Shown: positions 1 through 8,081, counted from the stretch's first letter. The stretch is DNA of 24,421 bases from Ruminococcus flavefaciens (GCA_902796705.1 CADBQF010000108.1:1-24421), one strand, 5' to 3'. Notes: a model not told the origin generated them from the letters alone. Numbers and translations are program-made.

Positions 1-6
1 TATTTT

Positions 7-29
7 AGTCAGCGTATCCCACGCTGACT
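7..29 (-). other. Hairpin just downstream of atpE
   Basis: A perfect 9-bp stem (AGTCAGCGT / ACGCTGACT) with a 5-base loop lies four bases after the atpE stop codon. On the minus strand it is followed by AAAATA, not a T-run, so it does not look like a classical terminator. It could stabilise the atpE message or partly attenuate transcription into the next atp gene, which would help make the c subunit in excess. The stem is seen; the role is inferred. Confidence 0.6.
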
Positions 30-33
30 GTCA

Positions 34-252
34 TCACATCTTGCCCCAGATAAGAAGGGCTATAACGAAACCGTAGATAGCGGTAGCTTCTGCCAACGCA
101 CAGCCGAGCAGGAGAGCAGTTCTGATGTCTCCCTTGGCTTCCGGCTGACGGGCGATAGATTCTGTAGCCTTAGCAGTTGCGATACCGATTCCGATACCTG
201 CTCCTGCACCTGTAAGAACGGCGATACCCGCACCTAACGCCATTATTCCCAT
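34..252 (-). CDS. atpE: F-type ATP synthase subunit c
   Basis: This 72-residue proteolipid forms the c-ring of the membrane FO sector and carries the coupling ion. Two hydrophobic helices flank the conserved polar loop ARQPEAKGD (residues 34-42). The ion-binding carboxylate is Glu55 in AEATAIYG. Against the Na+-binding Ilyobacter pattern as remembered, the Glu, Thr57 and Tyr60 positions are kept, but the helix-1 Gln is Ile22 and the Ser after the Glu is Ala56, which suggests protons rather than Na+. The start is set by GGAGG eight bases before ATG. The gene ends in tandem stops (TGATGA). It lies 26 bp after atpB, in the usual order, and the rest of the operon is off the left edge. Confidence 0.95.
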   Translation of the reverse strand: MGIMALGAGIAVLTGAGAGIGIGIATAKATESIARQPEAKGDIRTALLLGCALAEATAIYGFVIALLIWGKM

Positions 253-278
253 AATATTTACCTCCGTGGAATTGATCC

Positions 279-944
279 TTATTCTTCTTCAATGGCTTCA
301 GACGTATAGAGCGAAGTCAGGAATACGAATACATAAGCCTGTAAGAGTCCGTCGAAAATATCGAAGTAAGCACTTGCGATGACCGGAACGCCTATCGCAC
401 ATATGCCCTTCTTGATAAGCTCCATAACAACGAATGCACCGAGTACGTTTCCGAACAGTCGCATACAAAGTGAAAGCGGACGTGTTATGAGGTCAAGGAG
501 ATTGATCGGATTGAGCAGGCTCTTGAGCCATTTCAGCAGGCCTTTTTCGATGATGAACGTCATCTGCACGAATATTATAGCTATACCAGCCAGAGCAGCC
601 GTGACATTGATATCCTTTGTCGGCGGCACGAATCCGAACAGGCCTATAAGATTGGCAAAGGCTATATAGATTATCAGCGTTTTAAGGAACGGCAGATACT
701 TCTTTCCCTTATGACCGAGTATGTCGAGTAAGAATTTATCCAGCCACTCTGCGATGCCTTCGAGTATGCACTGAGAGCCTGTAGGCACTTTTTTCAGCTT
801 ATGCGTGAAAATTATCGACAGCAGGACTATCGCTCCCATGATTATCCACGTCACGACGCACGAATCAGCGATCGGTATGCTGTGTCCCAAAATATGTATC
901 GTAAAGGCTGTTTTGGAACTGAGTTCCTCCATCATATTGTCCAT
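279..944 (-). CDS. atpB: F-type ATP synthase subunit a
   Basis: This 221-residue membrane stator subunit forms the half-channels that pass ions to the c-ring. The essential arginine is Arg162 in CMRLFGN, and the conserved C-terminal segment [14 protein letters not shown] follows at about 200-213. Several hydrophobic helices are evident, at about 31-47, 87-107, 114-133, 164-190 and 199-213. An upstream in-frame ATG at 1016 would add 24 residues, but the ATG at 944 is preceded by AGAAGGTG at proper spacing and gives the usual length, so it is preferred. A good promoter (1005-1033) lies within the preceding gap, so the operon seems to begin here. I see no atpI gene before it. Confidence 0.95.
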   Translation of the reverse strand: MDNMMEELSSKTAFTIHILGHSIPIADSCVVTWIIMGAIVLLSIIFTHKLKKVPTGSQCILEGIAEWLDKFLLDILGHKGKKYLPFLKTLIIYIAFANLIGLFGFVPPTKDINVTAALAGIAIIFVQMTFIIEKGLLKWLKSLLNPINLLDLITRPLSLCMRLFGNVLGAFVVMELIKKGICAIGVPVIASAYFDIFDGLLQAYVFVFLTSLYTSEAIEEE

Positions 945-1004
945 TACAACACCTTCTTTCATTGTTAAAGTCCCAGCCGGAAGCATATCCGCCCGGACAT
1001 AAAT

Positions 1005-1033
1005 ATAATATATCAATTATTACTCAAAGTCAA
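1005..1033 (-). promoter_or_regulatory. Sigma-A promoter of the atp operon
   Basis: Reading the minus strand, TTGACT (1033-1028) is followed after 17 bp by TATTAT (1010-1005). The predicted start near 998 gives a leader of about 54 nt before the atpB start codon at 944. It separates the ATP synthase genes from the upstream coiled-coil and glycan genes. Confidence 0.7.
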
Positions 1034-1049
1034 GAGCGTGGGAGTGCTT

Positions 1050-1460
1050 TCATACATCTTCACTATTTTCTTCTGACTGCTGGTCAATTTTTTCTTCTTC
1101 CGCAGCTTCATCAGCAGCGGTCTCCTCATCAAGTCCGCCCTGAGCGATCCTGATAGCGTTGTCGAGTCTCTCGATAGCACCGGAGTTGAGCTTTTCCGTG
1201 AGCCTTACCCTGTCGAGTTCCTTTTTAGCACCCGAAAGCTCGGTGACTATCCTGCGGAGTATCTCTGTAGTCTGTGACTGTTTTTCCTCAAGCACACAGA
1301 CACGGCGGATAAGTTCGGTGATGTGGATAGCGAGAAGCTCATTTGCCTCGTTCTGTTTCTCACCGAATTCTTCCAGCTTAGCAGCCGCCTTGAAAGTGCT
1401 TACACGCTCATGACCGTTGAAAGTGAGCATACGTTCTCTTGTGATTTTGATATCTGCCAT
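1050..1460 (-). CDS. Small coiled-coil protein of unknown function
   Basis: I do not recognise this 136-residue protein. It has no signal peptide or membrane segment. Residues about 25-105 are rich in Leu/Ile at heptad spacing with many Glu, Lys and Arg, suggesting a long helical coiled coil. The last 25 or so residues are very acidic (Glu/Asp runs) and probably disordered. ATG at 1460 is chosen because GAGGTGG lies five bases upstream; an in-frame GTG at 1469 is part of that ribosome binding site. It starts 32 bp after the last glycosyltransferase gene with no terminator between, so it may be the tail of the glycan operon. The atp promoter lies downstream of it. Confidence 0.8.
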   Translation of the reverse strand: MADIKITRERMLTFNGHERVSTFKAAAKLEEFGEKQNEANELLAIHITELIRRVCVLEEKQSQTTEILRRIVTELSGAKKELDRVRLTEKLNSGAIERLDNAIRIAQGGLDEETAADEAAEEEKIDQQSEENSEDV

Positions 1461-1492
1461 AATGACCACCTCATATATATAATTTAATAATA

Positions 1493-2614
1493 TTACTGCT
1501 CTGAGATCATATCACGGAGCTTCTGAATAGTTTTCTCCTCATCGAAGACTTCCATAACACGTTCCCTGCCTCTCCTGCCGAGTTCCTGACGCAGGCGGCT
1601 GTCGGAGGCGAGCCTGTTTATCGCCGCAGCGAGCATATCAGCATCACCCGGACGGACAGTTATGCCTGTCTTTCCGTGAAGGCTCACGCACGGCACGCCT
1701 GACCGGAGGCGTGTATTTATGACCGGCTTCCCCGAAGCCATAGCTTCGAGCTGCACCAGTCCGAAAGCTTCGCTGCGTTTTACCGACGGCAGGACGAATA
1801 TATCACAGTCCGCATAAGCTCTGCGGAGTTCGTCGTCAGTAAGCGTACCGAGGAAATGCACTCTGCTTCCGATGCCGCATCTCACGGCAAGGTCTTCGAG
1901 TTCTTCCCGGAGTATGCCGTCGCCGGCAATGAACAGTTCGCAGCCGTCAGTCTTTGCGGCTGCCCTGATAAGGACATCTATGCCCTTATAGTAGACGAGT
2001 CTTCCCGTGAAGAGGAGCTTCACGCTGTCCTTCCCGGAGCATTTCTCCGTGAGGAAATCATCTCCGCTGCCGGAGAACTGTTCCGCTCGTATGCCGTAAG
2101 GGAGTATCCGGCACTTATGCCGGTATCTGCCCAGCACGTCCGAGCCGGAGATATGACCTTCCGTAGCGGCGAGTATACAGTCCGCCCTGTCAAGGAGATA
2201 TCTCATGAAAGGCCGGTACAGCGGCATGAGCCTTTTCTGGCTTATGATATCGCTGTGCCACGATACTATGACCTTCCCCCTGAATCCCGACAAAAGCAGA
2301 GCTATGTCAGCCAGCGGGAAAGGGAAGTGGATATGCACCACGTCCGACTTTGCAGCCATTTTCCTGAAATACCCTATGAACGGCAGCGATACCGGACACG
2401 AAAGATACGTCCCGATGCTCCCCGCAAAGGTGACATCGATCCCGTTCACTCTGCGTCGCAGAGTCCTTCCTGCTCCGCTCCGGCAGGCAAGCACCTTCAC
2501 CGACACGCCCGGAAGTCTCCCAAGCCCCTCGGTGTACTGCCTCACCACAGTCTCTATACCGCCTATATGCGGAAAATACGCTTTATTTACTTCAAGTACC
2601 CTGATATTGTTCAT
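1493..2614 (-). CDS. GT4-family glycosyltransferase
   Basis: A 373-residue cytoplasmic or membrane-associated sugar transferase of the GT-B fold, family GT4. The N-terminal acceptor domain starts with the typical HIGGIETVV loop (16-24). The donor domain has GRLVYYKG (204-211) and the EX7E motif with Glu282 and Glu290 in SEAFGLVQLEAMASGKP. That motif and the following SGVPCVSLHGKTG segment resemble mannosyltransferases of O-antigen and exopolysaccharide clusters as I know them. With GDP-mannose made upstream, a GDP-sugar donor is likely but not shown. Its ATG overlaps the stop of the preceding interrupted glycosyltransferase (ATGA). It also has a GGAG eight bases upstream, so it can be translated even if the upstream gene terminates early. 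Confidence 0.92.
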   Translation of the reverse strand: MNNIRVLEVNKAYFPHIGGIETVVRQYTEGLGRLPGVSVKVLACRSGAGRTLRRRVNGIDVTFAGSIGTYLSCPVSLPFIGYFRKMAAKSDVVHIHFPFPLADIALLLSGFRGKVIVSWHSDIISQKRLMPLYRPFMRYLLDRADCILAATEGHISGSDVLGRYRHKCRILPYGIRAEQFSGSGDDFLTEKCSGKDSVKLLFTGRLVYYKGIDVLIRAAAKTDGCELFIAGDGILREELEDLAVRCGIGSRVHFLGTLTDDELRRAYADCDIFVLPSVKRSEAFGLVQLEAMASGKPVINTRLRSGVPCVSLHGKTGITVRPGDADMLAAAINRLASDSRLRQELGRRGRERVMEVFDEEKTIQKLRDMISEQ

Positions 2615-3759
2615 CTCAACAGCTCCGAATAGATACGGTGAAGCTTTTCAGCGGAACTTTCCCAACTGAAAAGAGCAGCTCTCCTGACACCGTCACGGCT
2701 GAGCCGCTTTCTGAGTTCCCTGTCCGAATATATCCTGCTCATGCCCTCCGCAATGTTCACAGAAGAATACGCATCGCATACGACCGCACAGTCTCCCACG
2801 ACTTACGGGAGAGATGCCTATGCCGATGTAAGCACCGGCACGCCGCACGCCATAGCTTCGAGCGGCGGAAGTCCGAATCCCTCATACAGCGACGGGAACA
2901 GGAAAGCTTCCGCACCGTTCATGAGGTACGGCATATGGCTGTCCGGGACGTAGCCTGTGAGGATAACTTTCCCCTCAAGCTCCGGGCGTGAGACTTCCTC
3001 GTAGATATCGCCGCACAGCCAGCCTTTGGCACCGGCAAGGACGAGCTTCGGGACATCTCCGCTGTGATTCTCCAGAAAGAGCCTGTAAGCCCTGACGAGC
3101 CGCAGCAGGTTCTTTCTCGGTTCGACAGTGCCTATATAGAGGAAATAGCTGCCGCTTATGCCGAGATACTGCTTCACAGCCCCGACAGTCTCCGGGCTGC
3201 TTATCGGGCGGAAGATATTCGTTTCAGTGCCGCAGTACACGACTCTGACTTTTTCAGAATATTCCGGGTAATACTTGTCTATCTCCCGGCGTGAGAACTC
3301 CGAATCCGTAACGATGATATCCGCACGCTGCATGGACTTTTCAAGACCGGCAGCGAGCATGAGTCTTGTCCTTGTCCTCACAGTCTCCGGAAAGGCCTTG
3401 CAGACCATATCGTGTACCGTGACGACTTTTCTGCCGTGTACTCCGGCAGGGACTATATAATTAAAAAAATGAGTTATATCCGACCGTCTGCCGAAAAAAT
3501 ACGAATACGGCACAGGCACGGCAGCCGAAGCCGCCCTGTAGATATACCCCGAAAATGATGACGGGTTCAGCTTTATGTTTTTTCCGGCGAGCTTCCTCAT
3601 ATGTTCCATGCGGTCATCTTTTCCGCTCGTGAAGAAGCTGTATTCGCACCGGTCTTCCCTGAACATTGCGGCAAGAGCCGCAGTCTGTTCCTTTTCGCAC
3701 CTGCCGATGCCGGTGAGTTTCCCGGAAACGAGCGGTGCAGCGTCAAAAGTTATCCTCAT
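2611..3759 (-). pseudogene. GT4 glycosyltransferase with two in-frame stops
   Basis: One reading frame runs from ATG at 3759 to TGA at 2611 and would encode 382 residues, a normal GT4 length, but it holds TAG at 2820-2818 and TAA at 2805-2803. Before the stops there are 313 residues with an N-terminal GIGR loop (17-20), GTVEPRKN (210-217) and the EX7E motif at Glu293/Glu301. After the stops the frame continues VVGDCAVV and a typical C-terminal helix region. The TAA sits where family members have Glu in LPEVVGD. The truncated product would lack the last 69 or so residues, which normally pack back onto the N-terminal domain, so it is probably inactive. Readthrough or sequencing error are alternatives. 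The start overlaps the gmd stop (ATGA). Confidence 0.88.
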
Positions 3760-4772
3760 AGCATACTTCTGATGCGTTCCATGTCTGCATCTGCCATTCT
3801 GCCGACGAGTTCCTCGAACGAGATCTCTCTCTTCCAGCCGAGGACTTTCTCAGCCTTTGAGGGATCACCGAGGAGGACATCTACCTCAGCCGGGCGGAAG
3901 AACTGCGGATCGACCTTCACGACAGTTTTTCCCGTCTTCTTGTCGATGCCGTATTCGTCTATGCCGCTGCCGTGCCATTCTATGTCGATGCCGGCACGGG
4001 CGAAGGCAGTCTGTGCGAATTCACGCACCGTCCTTGTCTCGCCTGAAGCTATGACATAATCGTCCGGCTTTTCCTGCTGGAGCATGAGCCACATAGCTCT
4101 CACGTAATCCTGCGAATGTCCCCAGTCACGCTTAGCGTCGAGGTTTCCGAGGTGTACGCAGTCGAGCAGGCCGTATTTTATCCTTGCTGCGGCATCTGTT
4201 ATCTTTCTTGTGACGAATTCAAGTCCCCTGCGTTCCGATTCGTGGTTGAACAGGATACCGGCACAGGCGAACATACCGTAGCTCTCACGGTAATTCCTTG
4301 TGATCCAGTGGCCGTAGAGCTTTGCCGCTCCGTAGGGGCTTCTCGGATAGAATGGAGTAGTCTCTCTCTGCGGAGTCTCCTGAACGAGTCCGAACATCTC
4401 CGAAGTCGAAGCCTGATAGAAATGTGCATCGCTGTTCACGACTCTCACGGCTTCGAGCATACCCGTAACGCCGACAGCGTTTATCTCAGCCGTGCATATG
4501 GGAGAATTCCAGCTTGCAGCCACGAACGACTGTGCGGCGAGGTTGTACACCTCATCAGCCTGCGAAGTCTCCATAGCGGATATAAGAGATACCGGATCGG
4601 TCATATCGCCGTAGATGAATCTTACTTTTCCTTTGAGATGTTCAGCATTGCCGTGGTCGGCGGAAGCTTTTCTCCTCCACAGGCCGTAGACTTCATATCC
4701 TTTATCGAGGAGCAGCTCAGCGAGATAAGAGCCGTCCTGACCGGTGATACCGGTGATAAGTGCTTTTTTCAT
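3756..4772 (-). CDS. gmd: GDP-mannose 4,6-dehydratase
   Basis: This 338-residue short-chain dehydrogenase/reductase converts GDP-D-mannose to GDP-4-keto-6-deoxy-D-mannose, the precursor of GDP-fucose, GDP-rhamnose and related sugars. The nucleotide-binding loop GITGQDG is at 8-14 and YGLWRRKAS at 29-37. The catalytic Thr/Ser-Glu segment is STSEMFG (122-128), with the Tyr147/Lys151 pair in YGAAK. NHESERRG (176-183) and the RDWGHSQDYV segment (215-224) are family hallmarks. Length matches the family. AAGGA lies upstream of ATG. It follows manC by 25 bp and overlaps the next glycosyltransferase by 4 bp. No GDP-fucose synthase or 4-reductase is in the window, so the final sugar is unknown. Confidence 0.96.
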   Translation of the reverse strand: MKKALITGITGQDGSYLAELLLDKGYEVYGLWRRKASADHGNAEHLKGKVRFIYGDMTDPVSLISAMETSQADEVYNLAAQSFVAASWNSPICTAEINAVGVTGMLEAVRVVNSDAHFYQASTSEMFGLVQETPQRETTPFYPRSPYGAAKLYGHWITRNYRESYGMFACAGILFNHESERRGLEFVTRKITDAAARIKYGLLDCVHLGNLDAKRDWGHSQDYVRAMWLMLQQEKPDDYVIASGETRTVREFAQTAFARAGIDIEWHGSGIDEYGIDKKTGKTVVKVDPQFFRPAEVDVLLGDPSKAEKVLGWKREISFEELVGRMADADMERIRSML

Positions 4773-4797
4773 ATCCTTATCCTTTCCTGACTGTAGA

Positions 4798-5862
4798 TCA
4801 GATCAGATCCTCTCTGCCCTGTGCAGAGAGCTGTGCGACGATCTTCCTGATGTCAGATGTGCTGTTCTTTGCACAGACGAGCAGAACATCGTCAGTATCT
4901 ACTATTATAATATCATCAAGGCCTGCCGCAGCGACGAGGCGTTTCCCTCCGCAGATGACAGTCCTCTTATTGCCGACCGACACGACATCGCCCTCGGAAT
5001 AATTCATATCGTCGTCCGTGTCGTTTATACGTGCGACTGCTCCCCAGCTCCCTACATCGTCCCAGCCGAAGCTTCCGGGGATAACGTAGATATCCGGCGA
5101 ACGTTCCATAAGGCCTGTATCTATTGAAATGTTCATCATATCTCCGTAGATGTCCCTGATCTTCGTGCTGCTGTCAGCGTCACCGACCGCTTCTCCTATG
5201 GCACAGGCACTCCTGTAGACATCGGGGAGATATTTTTCGAGCTGTGCAAGGAAGGAAGAAGTCTGCCACACGAACACTCCGCTGTTCCAGAGATATTTTC
5301 CGGACATGATATATTTGCTCGCTGTCTGGCGGTCTGGTTTTTCGGCAAAGTGATGCACTTCAAAAGCACCGTTCTTCTCCTCACCGAAGCGGATATATCC
5401 GTAGCCTGTCTCCGGGTAAGAGGGAGTTATGCCGATAGTTACGAGCTTTTCGCCCTCACAGGCAACGCTTGCGGCCTTTTTCAAGGCACTTATGAAAAGC
5501 TCCTCAAATCTCACGAGATGATCCGACGGAAGCACGATCATGACCGCATCGCCGTATTTTTTCTTTATGACTTCCGCCGCATACGCAATGCACGGGGCGG
5601 TATTCTTCGAGCAGGGTTCAGCGAGGAAATTCTCAGCCGGTATGCCGGAGAGCTGCTGCGAGGCAAGCTCCATATAAGCTTCATTCGTCACGATGAATAT
5701 ATCCTCATCGGGAACGAGCCGGCGGATACGCCTTACTGTTTTCTGTATCATAGTCTCGCCGTCTTTGGTGAGTGAAAGGAACTGTTTCGGACAGTTGTTC
5801 CTGCTTTTAGGCCAGAAGCGGACACCGCTGCCGCCAGCCATTATGACTGCTGTGATCTTCAT
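4798..5862 (-). CDS. manC: Mannose-1-phosphate guanylyltransferase
   Basis: This cytoplasmic 354-residue enzyme makes GDP-mannose from mannose-1-phosphate and GTP. The nucleotidyltransferase signature GGSGVRFWPKS (10-20) with PKQFLSL (25-31) binds GTP. LPSDH (111-115), ETGYGYI (151-157), FAEKP (172-176) and WNSGVF (192-197) are characteristic of the family. The length is that of the single-domain form, without the phosphomannose isomerase domain fused in enterobacterial ManC. AGGAG lies eight bases before ATG, and the start overlaps the stop of the upstream sugar transferase gene (ATGA). Its product is the substrate of gmd just downstream. The supply of mannose-1-phosphate must come from elsewhere in the genome. 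Confidence 0.94.
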   Translation of the reverse strand: MKITAVIMAGGSGVRFWPKSRNNCPKQFLSLTKDGETMIQKTVRRIRRLVPDEDIFIVTNEAYMELASQQLSGIPAENFLAEPCSKNTAPCIAYAAEVIKKKYGDAVMIVLPSDHLVRFEELFISALKKAASVACEGEKLVTIGITPSYPETGYGYIRFGEEKNGAFEVHHFAEKPDRQTASKYIMSGKYLWNSGVFVWQTSSFLAQLEKYLPDVYRSACAIGEAVGDADSSTKIRDIYGDMMNISIDTGLMERSPDIYVIPGSFGWDDVGSWGAVARINDTDDDMNYSEGDVVSVGNKRTVICGGKRLVAAAGLDDIIIVDTDDVLLVCAKNSTSDIRKIVAQLSAQGREDLI

Positions 5863-7235
5863 TTATCTTTCTCCTCTCCGGAAAGCATTTTGTCACTATC
5901 CTCCGGGCTGCCGGTACTGCTGCCGGCAGGAAAAATGACTGCTTTTACAGTCATCAGTATCATTCTCAGATCCATAAGGAACGAGTAGTTCTCTATATAC
6001 ATAAGATCCATTTTGAGCTTATCGGCCGGGGAAGTATCGTATCTTCCCGTCACCTGTGCATAGCCTGTCAGACCGGCTTTTACCTTTAGCCTGTATCTGA
6101 ACTGGGGCATCTCCTTTTCGTACTCGGCAGCGAGTTCCGGCCTTTCGGGGCGGGGACCTACGACGGACATATCGCCCTTTAGTATATTGACGAGCTGGGG
6201 AAGTTCGTCTATGCGGAATTTTCTCAGTATCCTGCCGACGGGAGTGACTCTGCTGTCGTTTCCGGCAGAGAGCTGCGGTATGCCGTTCTTTTCGGCATCT
6301 CTTACCATGCTGCGGAATTTATAGACATCGAATATCTTACCGTCACGGGTGAGCCGCTTCTGCTTGTAGATGACGGGAGCTCCGTCGCAGATAAGCACCG
6401 CAAGAGCAGCAATGAGCATCACCGGTGAAAGGACAACGAGCATCACCGCCGAGAAAACTATATCAAAGCATCTCTTCAGGAAGAGCTTTTCCGGAGTTAT
6501 GCCGAATCCACGGCAGAGTATGAGCGGAGTGTCGAAAAGCCTTATATCCTCTGCACCTCTTATTAAAATATCCGAAACGTCCGGCGATATATAAGCCGTC
6601 AGCGAATTCTCATAGCAGAAGCACAGCAGGCTGTCACGCATATCCTCCGGCACGCCGCAGAATATCACGCCCTCATAGGTGAGTATTATCTCACGGATAA
6701 GCTTCTCGCCCTCGCTTATGCTCACAGCCTCGCAGATCATATATTTATCGACACGGCTGCTCATTTTAAGGACGAGATCGGCAGCACGGCTGTCACCGTG
6801 GACGATGACGAGCTTTCTCGGAGGACACAGCATGAAAAGCACCTTGCTGCTCACGAGCGTCCACAGCGATATTATGCCGAGATCAGCGAACGTCAGCACG
6901 ATATCGGGAGCGAGCGGCATGAACCGCCGTCCCACAAGGCTCACGACAAGGTAAGCCGTGACGTTCACAGCGACGACGGATACTATCTGTGAAAGAAACA
7001 TATCCGTCCTCTTGAGGTAGCCCGAAGCGATACCTCCGAAAGTCTTGAAATACAGCCACACGAGAATGGAATATATCCATATCATTGCCCAGTTCCCACG
7101 TCTGTAGAACGGCATGACTATCTCGATGCTGTAATATGAATACCACATCCACGCAAAAGCCGCAGTCAGAAGACCGAACAGAACGATCACAGATGAGGTC
7201 ATCACGATTATCTCTTTTTTTTCTTTATTACACAT
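5859..7235 (-). CDS. Polyprenyl-phosphate sugar-1-phosphate transferase
   Basis: This 458-residue membrane protein is the likely priming enzyme of the cluster: it moves a sugar-1-phosphate from a nucleotide sugar to undecaprenyl phosphate. Four hydrophobic segments (about 12-32, 50-66, 82-103, 117-137) precede a soluble middle domain. A fifth hydrophobic segment with a helix-breaking proline (KRCFDIVF to LSPVM, 254-273) then leads into the bacterial sugar transferase domain. Catalytic Asp343/Glu344 lie in RIDELPQL, followed by SVVGPRPERPE and KAGLTGYAQVTGRY. The architecture is that of WbaP/WcaJ-like PHPT enzymes; the sugar cannot be told. The start is uncertain: ATG at 7235 has only a distant GGAAG, and ATG at 7202 is possible. 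It is the first gene of the operon. Confidence 0.93.
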   Translation of the reverse strand: MCNKEKKEIIVMTSSVIVLFGLLTAAFAWMWYSYYSIEIVMPFYRRGNWAMIWIYSILVWLYFKTFGGIASGYLKRTDMFLSQIVSVVAVNVTAYLVVSLVGRRFMPLAPDIVLTFADLGIISLWTLVSSKVLFMLCPPRKLVIVHGDSRAADLVLKMSSRVDKYMICEAVSISEGEKLIREIILTYEGVIFCGVPEDMRDSLLCFCYENSLTAYISPDVSDILIRGAEDIRLFDTPLILCRGFGITPEKLFLKRCFDIVFSAVMLVVLSPVMLIAALAVLICDGAPVIYKQKRLTRDGKIFDVYKFRSMVRDAEKNGIPQLSAGNDSRVTPVGRILRKFRIDELPQLVNILKGDMSVVGPRPERPELAAEYEKEMPQFRYRLKVKAGLTGYAQVTGRYDTSPADKLKMDLMYIENYSFLMDLRMILMTVKAVIFPAGSSTGSPEDSDKMLSGEEKDK

Positions 7236-7310
7236 CAGTTTATAATTATCTTCCGGAACAGTGCCGGACAGCAGAAATACGTATATTTACAGTTTATCAT
7301 GTATAACGTC

Positions 7311-7339
7311 ATTATAGCAAATCATAGACTCCGTGTCAA
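7311..7339 (-). promoter_or_regulatory. Consensus promoter of the glycan operon
   Basis: On the minus strand TTGACA (7339-7334) and TATAAT (7316-7311) are separated by exactly 17 bp, a full sigma-A consensus. The predicted start near 7304 gives a leader of about 70 nt. It faces away from the promoter at 7443; the AT-rich 100 bp between the two -35 boxes holds no gene that I can see. Confidence 0.85.
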
Positions 7340-7442
7340 TAGAATTTGATTTATTTTACAATTATAAGGCATTTTTTATAGCAGAATGCACAAACCAGAC
7401 AGAGTCCAGCAATAATTCATTGATTTAACTTCAAAACCGCTA

Positions 7443-7471
7443 TTGACATTTCGCTCGCAATGCTGTATAAT
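7443..7471 (+). promoter_or_regulatory. Consensus promoter of the unknown gene/tRNA unit
   Basis: TTGACA (7443-7448), a 17-bp spacer and TATAAT (7466-7471) form a perfect sigma-A promoter. Transcription should start near 7478, about 28 nt before the ATG at 7506. Confidence 0.85.
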
Positions 7472-7505
7472 ATTATCTGACAGATATGACCGGGAGGTGT
7501 CCGCT

Positions 7506-7970
7506 ATGGATAAGTTCGCATTGCAGTGTGCTATACGCCATGTGTATTTCAATGACTACGGCCTTGATAAGGTATTCATTTTAAGTGATCTCTCTGCACT
7601 TTTCCTTTATTATATGGACGACGATACACCGGAAGATATCATCTATGATTACAGGAAGCTTCAGGTATGGCTCGTCAAGCATGAGTTCATCAGGAAGTAC
7701 GTCTGTGCCGAAAAGAATGTCGTTCCCAAGGATTACCACTGTGAACTCAAGGGAAATCATATGCAGAACCTCACGTTCTCACCTGTTGTGAATATCCCGG
7801 AGACAGAGGATCGTTCGCTCTCGATAGCTCAGGCATCGGAATTTGCAAATGAGCTTAATATGATAAACATTCCGGCAATAGCACTTTACGTAAAGAAGCG
7901 TATCCGTCAGATGGGCGACTTTAATTTTGTCGAGTCCGAAGACGAAGATGCTTGCAGACCGCAGATATGA
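7506..7970 (+). CDS. Protein of unknown function, 154 residues
   Basis: I do not recognise this protein. It appears soluble, with no signal peptide or clear membrane segment. It is rich in aromatic and charged residues (HVYFNDYGLD near 13-22, LFLYYMDDDTPEDIIYDY near 32-49) and ends in an acidic tail (ESEDEDA). ATG at 7506 is chosen because GGGAGGTG (7491-7498) lies at ideal spacing. An earlier in-frame ATG at 7443 lies inside the -35 box and cannot be used from this promoter. A GC-rich hairpin (7975-7997) and then tRNA-Thr follow within 34 bp, with no separate promoter seen, so the gene and tRNA are probably on one transcript. Confidence 0.82.
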   Translation: MDKFALQCAIRHVYFNDYGLDKVFILSDLSALFLYYMDDDTPEDIIYDYRKLQVWLVKHEFIRKYVCAEKNVVPKDYHCELKGNHMQNLTFSPVVNIPETEDRSLSIAQASEFANELNMINIPAIALYVKKRIRQMGDFNFVESEDEDACRPQI

Positions 7971-7974
7971 AAAT

Positions 7975-7997
7975 AAGGGCGGTACTCTCCGCCCCTT
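7975..7997 (+). other. GC-rich hairpin between CDS and tRNA
   Basis: AAGGGCGG pairs with CCGCCC(C)TT, leaving one bulged C and a 6-base loop. There is no following T-run, so it is unlikely to be a full terminator. It lies eight bases before the tRNA and may be a processing signal or mRNA 3' stabiliser. Confidence 0.5.
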
Positions 7998-8004
7998 GAT
8001 AGAT

Positions 8005-8080
8005 GCTTGTGTAGCACAGTTGGTAGTGCAGCTCATTCGTAATGAGCAGGTCGCAGGTTCGAGTCCCGTCACAAGCTCCA
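8005..8080 (+). tRNA. tRNA-Thr (anticodon CGT)
   Basis: A complete cloverleaf can be folded by eye. The acceptor stem is GCTTGTG (8005-8011) with CACAAGC (8070-8076), the D stem GCAC/GTGC, and the anticodon stem GCTCA/TGAGC with loop TTCGTAA. The anticodon CGT (8038-8040) reads ACG, threonine. The T loop is TTCGAGT, and CCA is encoded at 8078-8080. The T stem (8053-8057 with 8065-8069) contains an A-C mismatch and a G-U pair, so it is somewhat weak. Confidence 0.95.
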
Positions 8081-8081
8081 G

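Noticed and set aside
1856..2632. Plus-strand open frame of 258 codons opposite the GT4 gene
   Set aside because: No ribosome binding site or family resemblance, and it is the shadow of a clear glycosyltransferase with all motifs on the other strand.
2803..2820. Stop-codon reassignment or pyrrolysine/selenocysteine recoding in the interrupted GT4 gene
   Set aside because: Two different stops, TAG and TAA, are involved, the other genes here end normally with these codons, and no recoding hairpin was evident; nonsense mutation is simpler.
4116..4790. Plus-strand open frame of 224 codons opposite gmd
   Set aside because: The gmd protein on the other strand is unmistakable; the shadow has no ribosome binding site or domain.
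7340..7442. Possible small RNA or extra gene in the AT-rich gap between the divergent promoters
   Set aside because: No open frame with a ribosome binding site, no terminator, and only a weak GCATT/AATGC pairing.
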